Assembly (NCBI GenBank): GCA_023269365.1
Contig: JAHFTN010000070.1
Coordinates: forward strand, 1 to 8,502
DNA: 8,502 nt
Source of the DNA: Chlamydiota bacterium
GTDB taxonomy: Bacteria; Chlamydiota; Chlamydiia; Chlamydiales; Rhabdochlamydiaceae
Direction of reading: 5' to 3'
Shown here in pieces: positions 1 to 5,776 of this stretch. Position 1 is the stretch's first letter; every line of letters starts with the position of its first letter. The translations under genes were made by a program, and so were the position numbers. The notes under the pieces were generated by a model that had not been told where the DNA came from, searched no databases, and saw nothing but the letters and a program-made list of their open reading frames with translations.

Positions 1-162
1 TCGTCTGATCTCATAAGGGCATGGATTTTCTGTCTTAGTTGCTCTACCTCATCTAATTCGTTGGGATGATGCAGGCGTTTGTATTCCAATTTCTGTTGTC
101 CAAAATTAATCAGCAGTCCACACACTAGCTAAAATTTGACGAGTTGCTTTAATTTCTACAAG
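1..162 (-). pseudogene. Remnant of a GxxExxY / PDDEXK_3 family gene
   Basis: Two pieces of one protein family are readable on the minus strand, in different frames. The upstream piece (162 down to about 108) reads LVEIKATRQILASVW and then stops; an in-frame stop also lies just before it. It matches the E-x-K part of the PD-(D/E)xK core (VivEIKA) of GxxExxY proteins. The second piece (128 down to the window edge) begins after a stop at 131-129 and reads LVCGLLINFGQQKLEYKR, the typical GLLINFG...KR end of the family, followed by a charged tail that leaves the window. The usual stretch between the two (the HEAQ...YLKxTG region) is missing. I therefore read this as a gene broken by a deletion and frameshift, with the 5' half gone. 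The family's function is not firmly established; a nuclease-like fold is inferred from the motif. The real gene end lies outside the window. Confidence 0.6.
136..162 (+). promoter_or_regulatory. Weak candidate promoter for dnaB
   Basis: TTGACG at 136-141 is followed after 15 bases by TACAAG at 157-162. The -35 matches five of six sigma-70 consensus bases and the -10 four of six, but the spacer is short. It lies inside the decayed minus-strand gene, about 40 bases before the dnaB start. Chance occurrence cannot be excluded. Confidence 0.2.
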
Positions 163-201
163 TTAAGATACTCCGGCAAACACACCAAATAGAAAATAGC
201 C

Positions 202-1656
202 ATGTCAGAAACCCTTCTTCCCAGTCAAGATCAAGTGAGGATGGCACCCCATTCAAAAGAGTCGGAAATGATTGTTTTGGGGGCGATGCTTACGAGCATT
301 AATAGCTTGAACATCGGTGCCGATGGGCTCTCTGAACACGATTTTTATTTCACAGAACACAAAATCCTCTTTCAGACTCTTAAAAATTTTTATTGCAACG
401 ATAGACCTGCCGACATTCATCTCGTCGCAGAAGAGCTCAAGCGGCAAGATAAACTCAAGGGGATCGGCGGGGTGAGCTACCTAACGACACTCGCCCAGTA
501 TGCGGGCACCTCTGCTTTTCTAGAAGAATACATCGAGCTCGTCTTAGATAAATCGATCTTAAGGCGGATGATCAATGCCTCTCAGGAGATCGAGCGCTCG
601 GCGCTCCACAACCCCGAAGATGTGCATGTTCTACTCGATGACGCTCAAGCCAAATTCTTCCTCATCAGTCAGGCGGCAAATTCGAGTGCCGGCGTCCTGA
701 TTAAAGACCTGCTCTCGGGGACAAAGGCGACTTCCCAATTGCCTTACCTGAAACAACTGCAAGAAAGACAGGAGAAATTCATCAAGAGGGGTCCTGAAGA
801 TCTCGGTATTACGGGAATTCCTACCCATTTTGTCGATTTAGACAAGATGATCAATGGCCTTGGCGCCTCTAACTTGATGATCCTCGCAGCGCGTCCTGCA
901 ATGGGAAAGACAGCACTTGCCCTTAACATCGCTGAAAATGTCGCCTTTAAAAATGATTTACCTGTCGGCATTTTCTCTTTGGAAATGACAGCAGAGCAGC
1001 TTTTGCATCGGATGATCTGCAGCCAAGCTGAGGTGGAGTCGGATAAAATCAAAACAGGCGCCTTAAACGGGATCGAATACCAGCGGGTTGTCTCTGCTGT
1101 CAACGCGATGATGAAAGGGACTGTCGTCATCGACGACCAACCTGGCATTAAAATCACCGATTTAAGGGCAAGAGCTCGCCGGATGAAAGAGAGTCACAAC
1201 ATCCAGCTGCTCATCGTAGACTACCTGCAGTTGATTTCAGGCTCAGGGCTCTCTCGCAATGGAGAAAATCGACAAAATGAGATCTCTGAAATCTCTCGCA
1301 TGATGAAGACGCTTGCAAGGGAGCTCGATATCCCTCTGATCTGCCTATCACAGCTCTCTCGTAAAGTAGAGGAGCGACAAGGCCACCGCCCGATGATGAG
1401 CGACCTCAGGGAAAGTGGATCTATTGAACAAGATAGCGACATCGTCATGTTTCTGCTACGAAGGGAGTACTATGACCCTTACGACAAGCCGGGCCTGGCA
1501 GAGCTTATTGTTGCAAAAAACAGACATGGGGGTGTCGGGAGCGTCAATATGACCTACAGGAAAGAATTGGCCCAATTTGCCAATTATTCCCCTATGCGCA
1601 TGACCCCTGGCTCTACACCGGAGAATGATGAAGCTTTTGCCGCCTTTTCCCCCTAA
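202..1656 (+). CDS. dnaB: Replicative DNA helicase DnaB
   Basis: Hexameric helicase that unwinds the chromosome at the replication fork and recruits primase; cytoplasmic. The 484 residues match the family's usual size (E. coli has 471) and no intein is present. The N-terminal helical domain spans about residues 14-118 and begins with the characteristic APHSKESE..VLGAML. A linker follows, then a RecA-like ATPase from about 200: Walker A AARPAMGKT (229-237, Lys236/Thr237), catalytic Glu261 in FSLEM, Walker B LLIVDYLQL (336-344, Asp340), SQLSR (383-387), the conserved SDLRESGSIEQDSD (400-413) and KNRHG (439-443), which corresponds to the arginine-finger segment KQRNG. The ATG at 202 places the N-terminal domain exactly as in homologues. 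No clear Shine-Dalgarno sequence precedes it. The gene is followed by a terminator-like hairpin, so it is probably transcribed alone. Confidence 0.97.
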   Translation: MSETLLPSQDQVRMAPHSKESEMIVLGAMLTSINSLNIGADGLSEHDFYFTEHKILFQTLKNFYCNDRPADIHLVAEELKRQDKLKGIGGVSYLTTLAQYAGTSAFLEEYIELVLDKSILRRMINASQEIERSALHNPEDVHVLLDDAQAKFFLISQAANSSAGVLIKDLLSGTKATSQLPYLKQLQERQEKFIKRGPEDLGITGIPTHFVDLDKMINGLGASNLMILAARPAMGKTALALNIAENVAFKNDLPVGIFSLEMTAEQLLHRMICSQAEVESDKIKTGALNGIEYQRVVSAVNAMMKGTVVIDDQPGIKITDLRARARRMKESHNIQLLIVDYLQLISGSGLSRNGENRQNEISEISRMMKTLARELDIPLICLSQLSRKVEERQGHRPMMSDLRESGSIEQDSDIVMFLLRREYYDPYDKPGLAELIVAKNRHGGVGSVNMTYRKELAQFANYSPMRMTPGSTPENDEAFAAFSP

Positions 1657-1661
1657 ATAAC

Positions 1662-1699
1662 GTAAAGATTATTTTAGATTCAGAATCGCTTTACTTTTT
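1662..1699 (+). terminator. Probable rho-independent terminator of dnaB
   Basis: GTAAAG (1662-1667) pairs with CTTTAC (1689-1694), with a further ATT/AAT pairing inside a small bulge, and is followed directly by TTTTTC. It starts 5 bases after the dnaB stop codon. The stem is short and AT-rich, so strength is uncertain. A nested GATTC-A-GAATC palindrome (1677-1687) offers an alternative fold. Confidence 0.4.
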
Positions 1700-1703
1700 C
1701 CTG

Positions 1704-1730
1704 TTGACACCTTAAACTGGTGCTCAAATT
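1704..1730 (+). promoter_or_regulatory. Candidate promoter of the small basic ribosomal-type gene
   Basis: A perfect -35 hexamer, TTGACA, sits at 1704-1709, just downstream of the dnaB terminator and 48 bases before the next ATG. No good -10 is seen. The best options are TCAAAT at 1724-1729, preceded by an extended-type TGC but with only a 14-base spacer, or CAAATT at 1725-1730. The position between a terminator and a gene with a strong ribosome binding site is the main support. Confidence 0.35.
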
Positions 1731-1756
1731 TTTGGGTTCTCAAGGAGCTTACCTTC

Positions 1757-1843
1757 ATGGCATCTGTTAAGAAAAAGCGTCGCGCTAAAATTGCTAAACA
1801 CAAAAGAAAAAAAAGAAGAAGACGCGACAGACATAAACATTAA
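1757..1843 (+). CDS. 28-residue basic protein, AURKAIP1/COX24 (mS38/bS22)-like ribosomal protein
   Basis: The product has 28 residues, about 70% of them Lys, Arg or His. It starts MASVKKKRRAKIAKHK and ends RRDRHKH. The pattern M-(A/G)-S-V-x-K-K-R-R-x-(K/R)-(I/M)-(A/S)-K-x-K closely follows the short bacterial proteins annotated as AURKAIP1/COX24-domain, including mycobacterial bS22, which is related to mitochondrial mS38. In those ribosomes the protein binds 16S rRNA of the small subunit near helix 44; that role here is by analogy. The start is well supported: AAGGAG at 1742-1747 lies 9 bases before the ATG. The gene stands between a hairpin after dnaB and a strong hairpin before mnmG, with a TTGACA upstream, so it looks like its own transcription unit. 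An alternative reading is a nucleic-acid-binding basic peptide of another kind, but the N-terminal match makes this less likely. Confidence 0.75.
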   Translation: MASVKKKRRAKIAKHKRKKRRRRDRHKH

Positions 1844-1868
1844 TTTTTAAGACTCTAGAGGTTGTTAG

Positions 1869-1907
1869 AAAAACTTCAGGCCATCTTTGTGATGGCCTGA
1901 AGTTTTT
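1869..1907 (+). terminator. Perfect 17-bp hairpin, terminator-like
   Basis: AAAAACTTCAGGCCATC (1869-1885) and GATGGCCTGAAGTTTTT (1891-1907) are exact reverse complements around a 5-base loop. The stem carries a GC-rich middle and ends in five T, so it has terminator form on both strands. It follows the small basic gene by 25 bases and is a good terminator for it. It ends only 15 bases before the mnmG start, so it also sits in the leader of any transcript that reads on into mnmG. Confidence 0.8.
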
Positions 1908-1922
1908 CTGGGGCCTCAACAT

Positions 1923-3767
1923 ATGCTTATGTGGACCTATCCAAAAGAATTTGATGTCATTGTAGTTGGAGCTGGTCATGCCGGCTGCGAGGCGGCTCAC
2001 GCGTCTGCTAAAATGGGAGCAAAGACGCTTCTTTTAACGATGAATCTCGACACGATTGCAAAGATGAGCTGCAACCCGGCTATCGGGGGAACGGCTAAAG
2101 GGCATCTCGTCAGGGAAATTGACGCCCTTGGCGGCATCATGGGAAAAGTGGCGGATCAGACGGGGATCCAGTTTCGGATGCTCAACGCCTCGAAGGGTCC
2201 AGCCGTTTGGTCTCCGCGCGCACAAGCAGATCGCTTTGCCTATGCCGCCGCGATGAAAGAGCGGCTTGAGAAAACGTCTAATTTATTCATCAAGCAAGGC
2301 ACCATAGAATCTCTCCTCATCGAGCAGCAAAGAGCTGTCGGCATCACCTCCCAGGAGGGGATCGCTTACCGAGGGGCTAGCGTCATTTTGTCTGCAGGGA
2401 CCTTCATGCGGGGGCTGATCCACATGGGCCCCACCCGGTTTGAAGGGGGGAGGGCAGGCGATAAGCCCTCTTTGGGCCTTTCTAGGGATCTTGAAAACTT
2501 GGGATTTAGGCTGGGACGGCTAAAGACGGGAACTCCTCCTCGCATCAACCGGCGCAGCATCGATTTTTCTAAAGTGGAAGCACAGCCGGGCGATGAGGGG
2601 GTGTATTTTTCCTATGACGAGGAAGAGGGCTCTCGGTTTCCCCAAGTTCCCTGCCATATCACCTACACAAATGCAGCCACAAAAAAGGTCATCCAAGACA
2701 ACTTGCACCTCTCTGCGATGTATTCGGGACAGATCACCTCCGTGGGGCCACGCTACTGCCCTTCTATCGAAGATAAGATTGTCAGATTTGCAGATAAAGA
2801 GAGGCATCAACTCTTTTTAGAACCAGAAGGGTTGCATACAGAGGAAATCTACGTGAATGGGATCTCTTCCTCCCTTCCCTTCAGCGTACAATTGCAGATG
2901 CTCCACACTGTGGCGGGGCTAGAAAGAGCAGAAGTGATGCGCCCCGCCTATGCGATCGAATACGACTACATCAAAAGCGGGCAGCTCCACTCTACACTAG
3001 AAACCCTACTCATCGAAAACCTCTACTGCGCAGGGCAAATCAATGGGACAACGGGCTATGAAGAGGCCGCCGGGCAGGGTCTCATTGCAGGCATTAACGC
3101 CGCTCTCAAGGTCGCCAAACTCCCTCCCTTTATCCTCAAGCGCTCCGATGCTTACATCGGCGTGATGATCGACGAGCTGATCTCTAAAGATCTCGATGAA
3201 CCCTACAGGATGTTCACCTCTCGAGCAGAACACCGACTCTTGCTGCGACAAGACAACGCCGACTTACGCCTGCGGGAAAAGGGGTATGATCTGGGACTCA
3301 TTAATGCATCCCAATACAAGCGCCTTGTGGAGAAAAAAACGATTCTACAAGAAGAGACCTTGCGCCTACAAAAAATTTATAAGCAAGTCGGGGGGAAAAG
3401 CGCCTCGTTAGCGCAGCTCCTCTGCCGCCCCGAATATAGCTATGACAGGTTACTGCAAGAGTTTCCAGAAGAGGTTCGCTCTTATAGCAAAGAGATCTGC
3501 CTGCAAATCGAGCTCAACTTGAAATATGCGGGGTATATCGAAAGGCAGAACGCAGAAGTTGCCAAACTAGACACACTTGAGCACATGGCTATCCCCCAAA
3601 AAATAGATTTCATGAGTATCATGGGATTGAGTCGTGAGGCTCAAGAGAAACTGCAAAAGATCCGCCTTGCTAACTTGGGACAGGCCTCCCGCCTCTCTGG
3701 CGTCTCTCCAGGAGACATCAGCGTCTTGATGGTGGCCTTAAAATCCAAACGCTACAAAGAATTATGA
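1923..3767 (+). CDS. mnmG: tRNA uridine-5-carboxymethylaminomethyl modification enzyme MnmG (GidA)
   Basis: FAD enzyme that with MnmE installs the (carboxymethyl)aminomethyl group on wobble uridine 34 of certain tRNAs; cytoplasmic. The 614 residues are close to the usual 620-630. Visible in order: FAD-binding GAGHAG (16-21), SCNPAIGG (49-56, with the conserved Cys50), KGPAV..PRAQADR (91-104), LKTGTPPRI (200-208), RYCPSIEDK (277-285, second conserved Cys279), FLEPEGL (298-304), RPAYAIEYDY (340-349), the second nucleotide-binding stretch CAGQINGTTGYEEAA (369-383), EPYRMFTSRAEHRLLLRQDNADLRL (426-450, here only a description of the region), and a helical C-terminal part (from about 540) of the type that contacts MnmE. 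Two starts are possible, 1923 and 1929 (MWTYPKEF). The second resembles the N-terminus I recall for other chlamydiae; the first is better spaced from the weak GGGG at 1910-1913. No promoter fits between the upstream hairpin and the start. Its stop overlaps the lplA start (ATGA). Confidence 0.96.
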   Translation: MLMWTYPKEFDVIVVGAGHAGCEAAHASAKMGAKTLLLTMNLDTIAKMSCNPAIGGTAKGHLVREIDALGGIMGKVADQTGIQFRMLNASKGPAVWSPRAQADRFAYAAAMKERLEKTSNLFIKQGTIESLLIEQQRAVGITSQEGIAYRGASVILSAGTFMRGLIHMGPTRFEGGRAGDKPSLGLSRDLENLGFRLGRLKTGTPPRINRRSIDFSKVEAQPGDEGVYFSYDEEEGSRFPQVPCHITYTNAATKKVIQDNLHLSAMYSGQITSVGPRYCPSIEDKIVRFADKERHQLFLEPEGLHTEEIYVNGISSSLPFSVQLQMLHTVAGLERAEVMRPAYAIEYDYIKSGQLHSTLETLLIENLYCAGQINGTTGYEEAAGQGLIAGINAALKVAKLPPFILKRSDAYIGVMIDELISKDLDEPYRMFTSRAEHRLLLRQDNADLRLREKGYDLGLINASQYKRLVEKKTILQEETLRLQKIYKQVGGKSASLAQLLCRPEYSYDRLLQEFPEEVRSYSKEICLQIELNLKYAGYIERQNAEVAKLDTLEHMAIPQKIDFMSIMGLSREAQEKLQKIRLANLGQASRLSGVSPGDISVLMVALKSKRYKEL

Positions 3768-4489
3768 CATTTTTCCTCCTGCGGCTTAAATCCTATCCTA
3801 TTTACGAGCAGCTTCTCTTAGAAGAGAAGCTGTTGCGCTCTGGCAAGGATAACTGGTGCTTGATCAATGAAGGGTCATCTCCTGCCATCGTCATGGGGAT
3901 TTCTGGGAAGAAAGAAGAACTTGTCGACTGCCAAAAGGCGGTAAAAGACAAGATCCCTCTCATTAAGCGATTCAGTGGAGGGGGGACTGTGGTTGTGGAT
4001 GAAGATACCCTCTTTATTACGTTCATTTGTCAAAAAACACTTCACTCTTTTCCCTCCTACCCAGAGCCGATCATGCGTTGGGCAGAGACCCTCTACAAAG
4101 AAGCGTTTGACCACCCTGAATTTTCTCTTAAAGAAAATGACTATGTGTTAGGGAATAAAAAATGTGGAGGCAACGCGCAGTACATAAGAAAAGAGCGGTG
4201 GTTGCACCACACCTCTTTCCTATGGGACTACTCTGAAGAGAGGATGCAGACCCTACTCCACCCTAAGAAGACCCCGTCCTATCGCGCTATGCGCCCTCAC
4301 ACAGAATTTCTTCACCGCCTCAAAGACTCGTTTCCCTGCAAGAACACCTGCATCGAAAACTGCATCCGCGCCTTGAGAAACCGATTTCAAGTTCATCCTG
4401 TTTCTTTAAAAGAAACTCTTGGCTTATACCCACCCCTCGAGCGGCAGTCTACGTGCCTTCTGGATTTTTTCTTAGAGTTACAGGAATAA
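3764..4489 (+). CDS. lplA: Lipoate-protein ligase A family protein
   Basis: Member of the biotin/lipoate ligase family that attaches lipoate to a lysine of 2-oxoacid dehydrogenase E2 subunits or GcvH; cytoplasmic. The 241 residues correspond to the catalytic domain without the C-terminal accessory domain of the 337-residue E. coli LplA. Visible: RFSGGGTVV (69-77), the counterpart of the RR.SGGG.V lipoyl-AMP binding loop; NDYVLGNKKCGGNAQ (125-139), where Lys132 or Lys133 corresponds to the essential lysine of the GRKVSGSA motif; LHHTSFLWD (147-155), the HG(T/S)L-like strand; and SYRAMRPHTEFL (172-183). The start ATG overlaps the mnmG stop as ATGA, so translation is probably coupled and the two genes form an operon. 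This is the order I recall in Chlamydia (gidA then lplA). The last 41 bases are shared tail to tail with the minus-strand protease gene. Octanoyl transferase activity is a possible alternative, but the loop sequences fit a ligase better. Confidence 0.9.
   Translation: MTFFLLRLKSYPIYEQLLLEEKLLRSGKDNWCLINEGSSPAIVMGISGKKEELVDCQKAVKDKIPLIKRFSGGGTVVVDEDTLFITFICQKTLHSFPSYPEPIMRWAETLYKEAFDHPEFSLKENDYVLGNKKCGGNAQYIRKERWLHHTSFLWDYSEERMQTLLHPKKTPSYRAMRPHTEFLHRLKDSFPCKNTCIENCIRALRNRFQVHPVSLKETLGLYPPLERQSTCLLDFFLELQE
3809..3832. repeat. Inverted repeat inside the start of lplA
   Basis: CAGCTTCTCTT (3809-3819) and AAGAGAAGCTG (3822-3832) are exact reverse complements separated by two bases, so they could form a roughly 10-bp hairpin with a tetraloop about 45 bases after the lplA start. 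It encodes ordinary residues (EQLLLEEKLL) of the lplA protein and may be a chance result of the repeated Leu and Glu codons. Confidence 0.4.
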
Positions 4490-5726
4490 ATTCCAAACAA
4501 TAACTAGAACTTGTCAGGGTTTTTACTAAAGAACAGGCCACTCCAATTAACCAAGGCTTTTTCCTGGTTTTATCCTTTGAAGACTCGTTAGCTTTGATCA
4601 ATACTGACAATATTTCTTCAGATGAATAGTCTTTGAACCCTTCCCATAAACTCACAAGTTCTTGATGTCTTTTTCTTTTCTCGTTATGCACCTTTAAATA
4701 GCTTGAAAGGGCTTTATTGAAATTCTCATATCCTTCTAGTAAAAAATTTCTATAAAAATCTTGATTGAAAGATTGGGAATCAGCGCGTCGTAGAAGCTTC
4801 ATAACTTCCAGCTTTTTTCTCAATTCTTTTTCAAAAAGATCTGGAGCGTTTGCTAAGCAATCCATAGCTTTTATAATGCATCCACAAAGAAATTCACTCT
4901 GAGATTCTCCATTAATTTCAAAGACTCCTGTGTTGGGATCGAAAAAATATCCAACTTTTTCTTTTTTTATATATACACATTCATGTCCTCTTTCCTCTGT
5001 CTCACCACTAACTAGATAAGCCCCCAGAGGCAATCCTTTTATATCGTTTATAAAATTATGGCATATAAGGGCTGAAATCTCTTGCAAAGGAAGCTCTACT
5101 CGCATTTTAGGAACAGGGTCATCTCCATATATTTCTTGTATTCCTATACACAATCCTAGAACTTTCCCCTTATTCAGAAAAAATGTTTGCAAAAGGGTGG
5201 CCTCTGTATTTGCTCCCTCTTTAAATGAAGCTGCAACCCATTGCACATGTGTCCTTGGGCAAGAAAAAAGATGTTGCGTCTTTAAGTACTGCATAATAAA
5301 CCAATGACTCATCCCTGAACAGCATCCCCCTGTGGGAAGAGTAATGTCCATTTTTCCTCCAAGAAGAGGGTCGTAGACAAAATCATGCCCCTGGATCTTT
5401 TCTCCTGTGAGATTTAGGTCTATACGAGCTGGGATCCTACTGCGGACATGAGGATTTGGGGCATTTTTTGTAGAGGCGATCTGCAAAACCCTTTCTACTA
5501 CCACTTGACATCGGAATGTTGAGCTCCATTGCTTAAAAAGCTCCTCTTTCTTTGCCCCGCAAGCTGCTAGCTTTCTTTCCAAAACGGCAATCGGAATATG
5601 GCTTACAAGAGATATCCATAAGCTTAACTCCCTCTTTGATTCAAAAATTCTTTTTGTAAAAAAGGCTGCCGAAGAAGGGGAAAAATCCACAGGCGGCAAA
5701 GAGTGGCATAAAGATTTAACAGACAT
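4449..5726 (-). CDS. YopT/AvrPphB-like (peptidase C58) cysteine protease, candidate secreted effector
   Basis: A 425-residue protein with a papain-like triad in the arrangement of the YopT/AvrPphB family. The cysteine motif GGCCSGMSHWF covers 133-143, with Cys136 placed as in the papain pattern C-x-x-x-S. His248 follows in GHECVYI (247-253) and Asp263 in YFFDPNTGVFEI (260-271). Spacing is 112 residues from Cys to His and 15 from His to Asp. From memory, AvrPphB (C98/H212/D227) has 114 and 15, and YopT (C139/H258/D274) 119 and 16. These families are delivered into host cells and cut host proteins; that role here is inference. There is no Sec signal peptide. The first 25 residues are rich in Ser and Pro, compatible with type III secretion. 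Residues 290-425 are mostly helical and charged, with a short hydrophobic patch near 391-404, and I recognise no domain there. The ATG at 5726 has no Shine-Dalgarno sequence. The gene is visibly AT-richer than its neighbours and its end overlaps lplA. Confidence 0.78.
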   Translation of the reverse strand: MSVKSLCHSLPPVDFSPSSAAFFTKRIFESKRELSLWISLVSHIPIAVLERKLAACGAKKEELFKQWSSTFRCQVVVERVLQIASTKNAPNPHVRSRIPARIDLNLTGEKIQGHDFVYDPLLGGKMDITLPTGGCCSGMSHWFIMQYLKTQHLFSCPRTHVQWVAASFKEGANTEATLLQTFFLNKGKVLGLCIGIQEIYGDDPVPKMRVELPLQEISALICHNFINDIKGLPLGAYLVSGETEERGHECVYIKKEKVGYFFDPNTGVFEINGESQSEFLCGCIIKAMDCLANAPDLFEKELRKKLEVMKLLRRADSQSFNQDFYRNFLLEGYENFNKALSSYLKVHNEKRKRHQELVSLWEGFKDYSSEEILSVLIKANESSKDKTRKKPWLIGVACSLVKTLTSSSYCLEFIPVTLRKNPEGT

Positions 5727-5742
5727 CGTACATTTATTTTAA

Positions 5743-5759
5743 TTTATACCTAATTTATA
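5743..5759 (-). promoter_or_regulatory. Possible -10 elements before the C58-like protease gene
   Basis: In the 50-base gap upstream of the protease start, the minus strand carries two TATAAA hexamers (5748-5743 and 5759-5754). They would give start sites roughly 10 or 20 bases before the ATG. No convincing -35 is seen, and the whole gap is AT-rich, so these may be chance. No hairpin terminator separates the upstream symporter gene, so readthrough from it is also possible. Confidence 0.22.
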
Positions 5760-5776
5760 TAAAATCGCCGATTAAA

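Noticed and set aside
744..1157. 137-codon minus-strand reading frame within dnaB
   Set aside because: It lies entirely opposite the ATPase core of dnaB, including Walker A, and its translation shows no motif.
2158..2256. Trp in KGPAVWSPRAQ of MnmG, where E. coli has Arg
   Set aside because: I recall Trp at this place in MnmG of other lineages such as cyanobacteria, and the surrounding motif is intact, so it is not a sign of lost function.
5727..5776. Terminator between the symporter and the protease gene
   Set aside because: Only a 4- to 5-base pairing around ATCGCCGAT is present, with no proper T tract on the minus strand; too weak to call.
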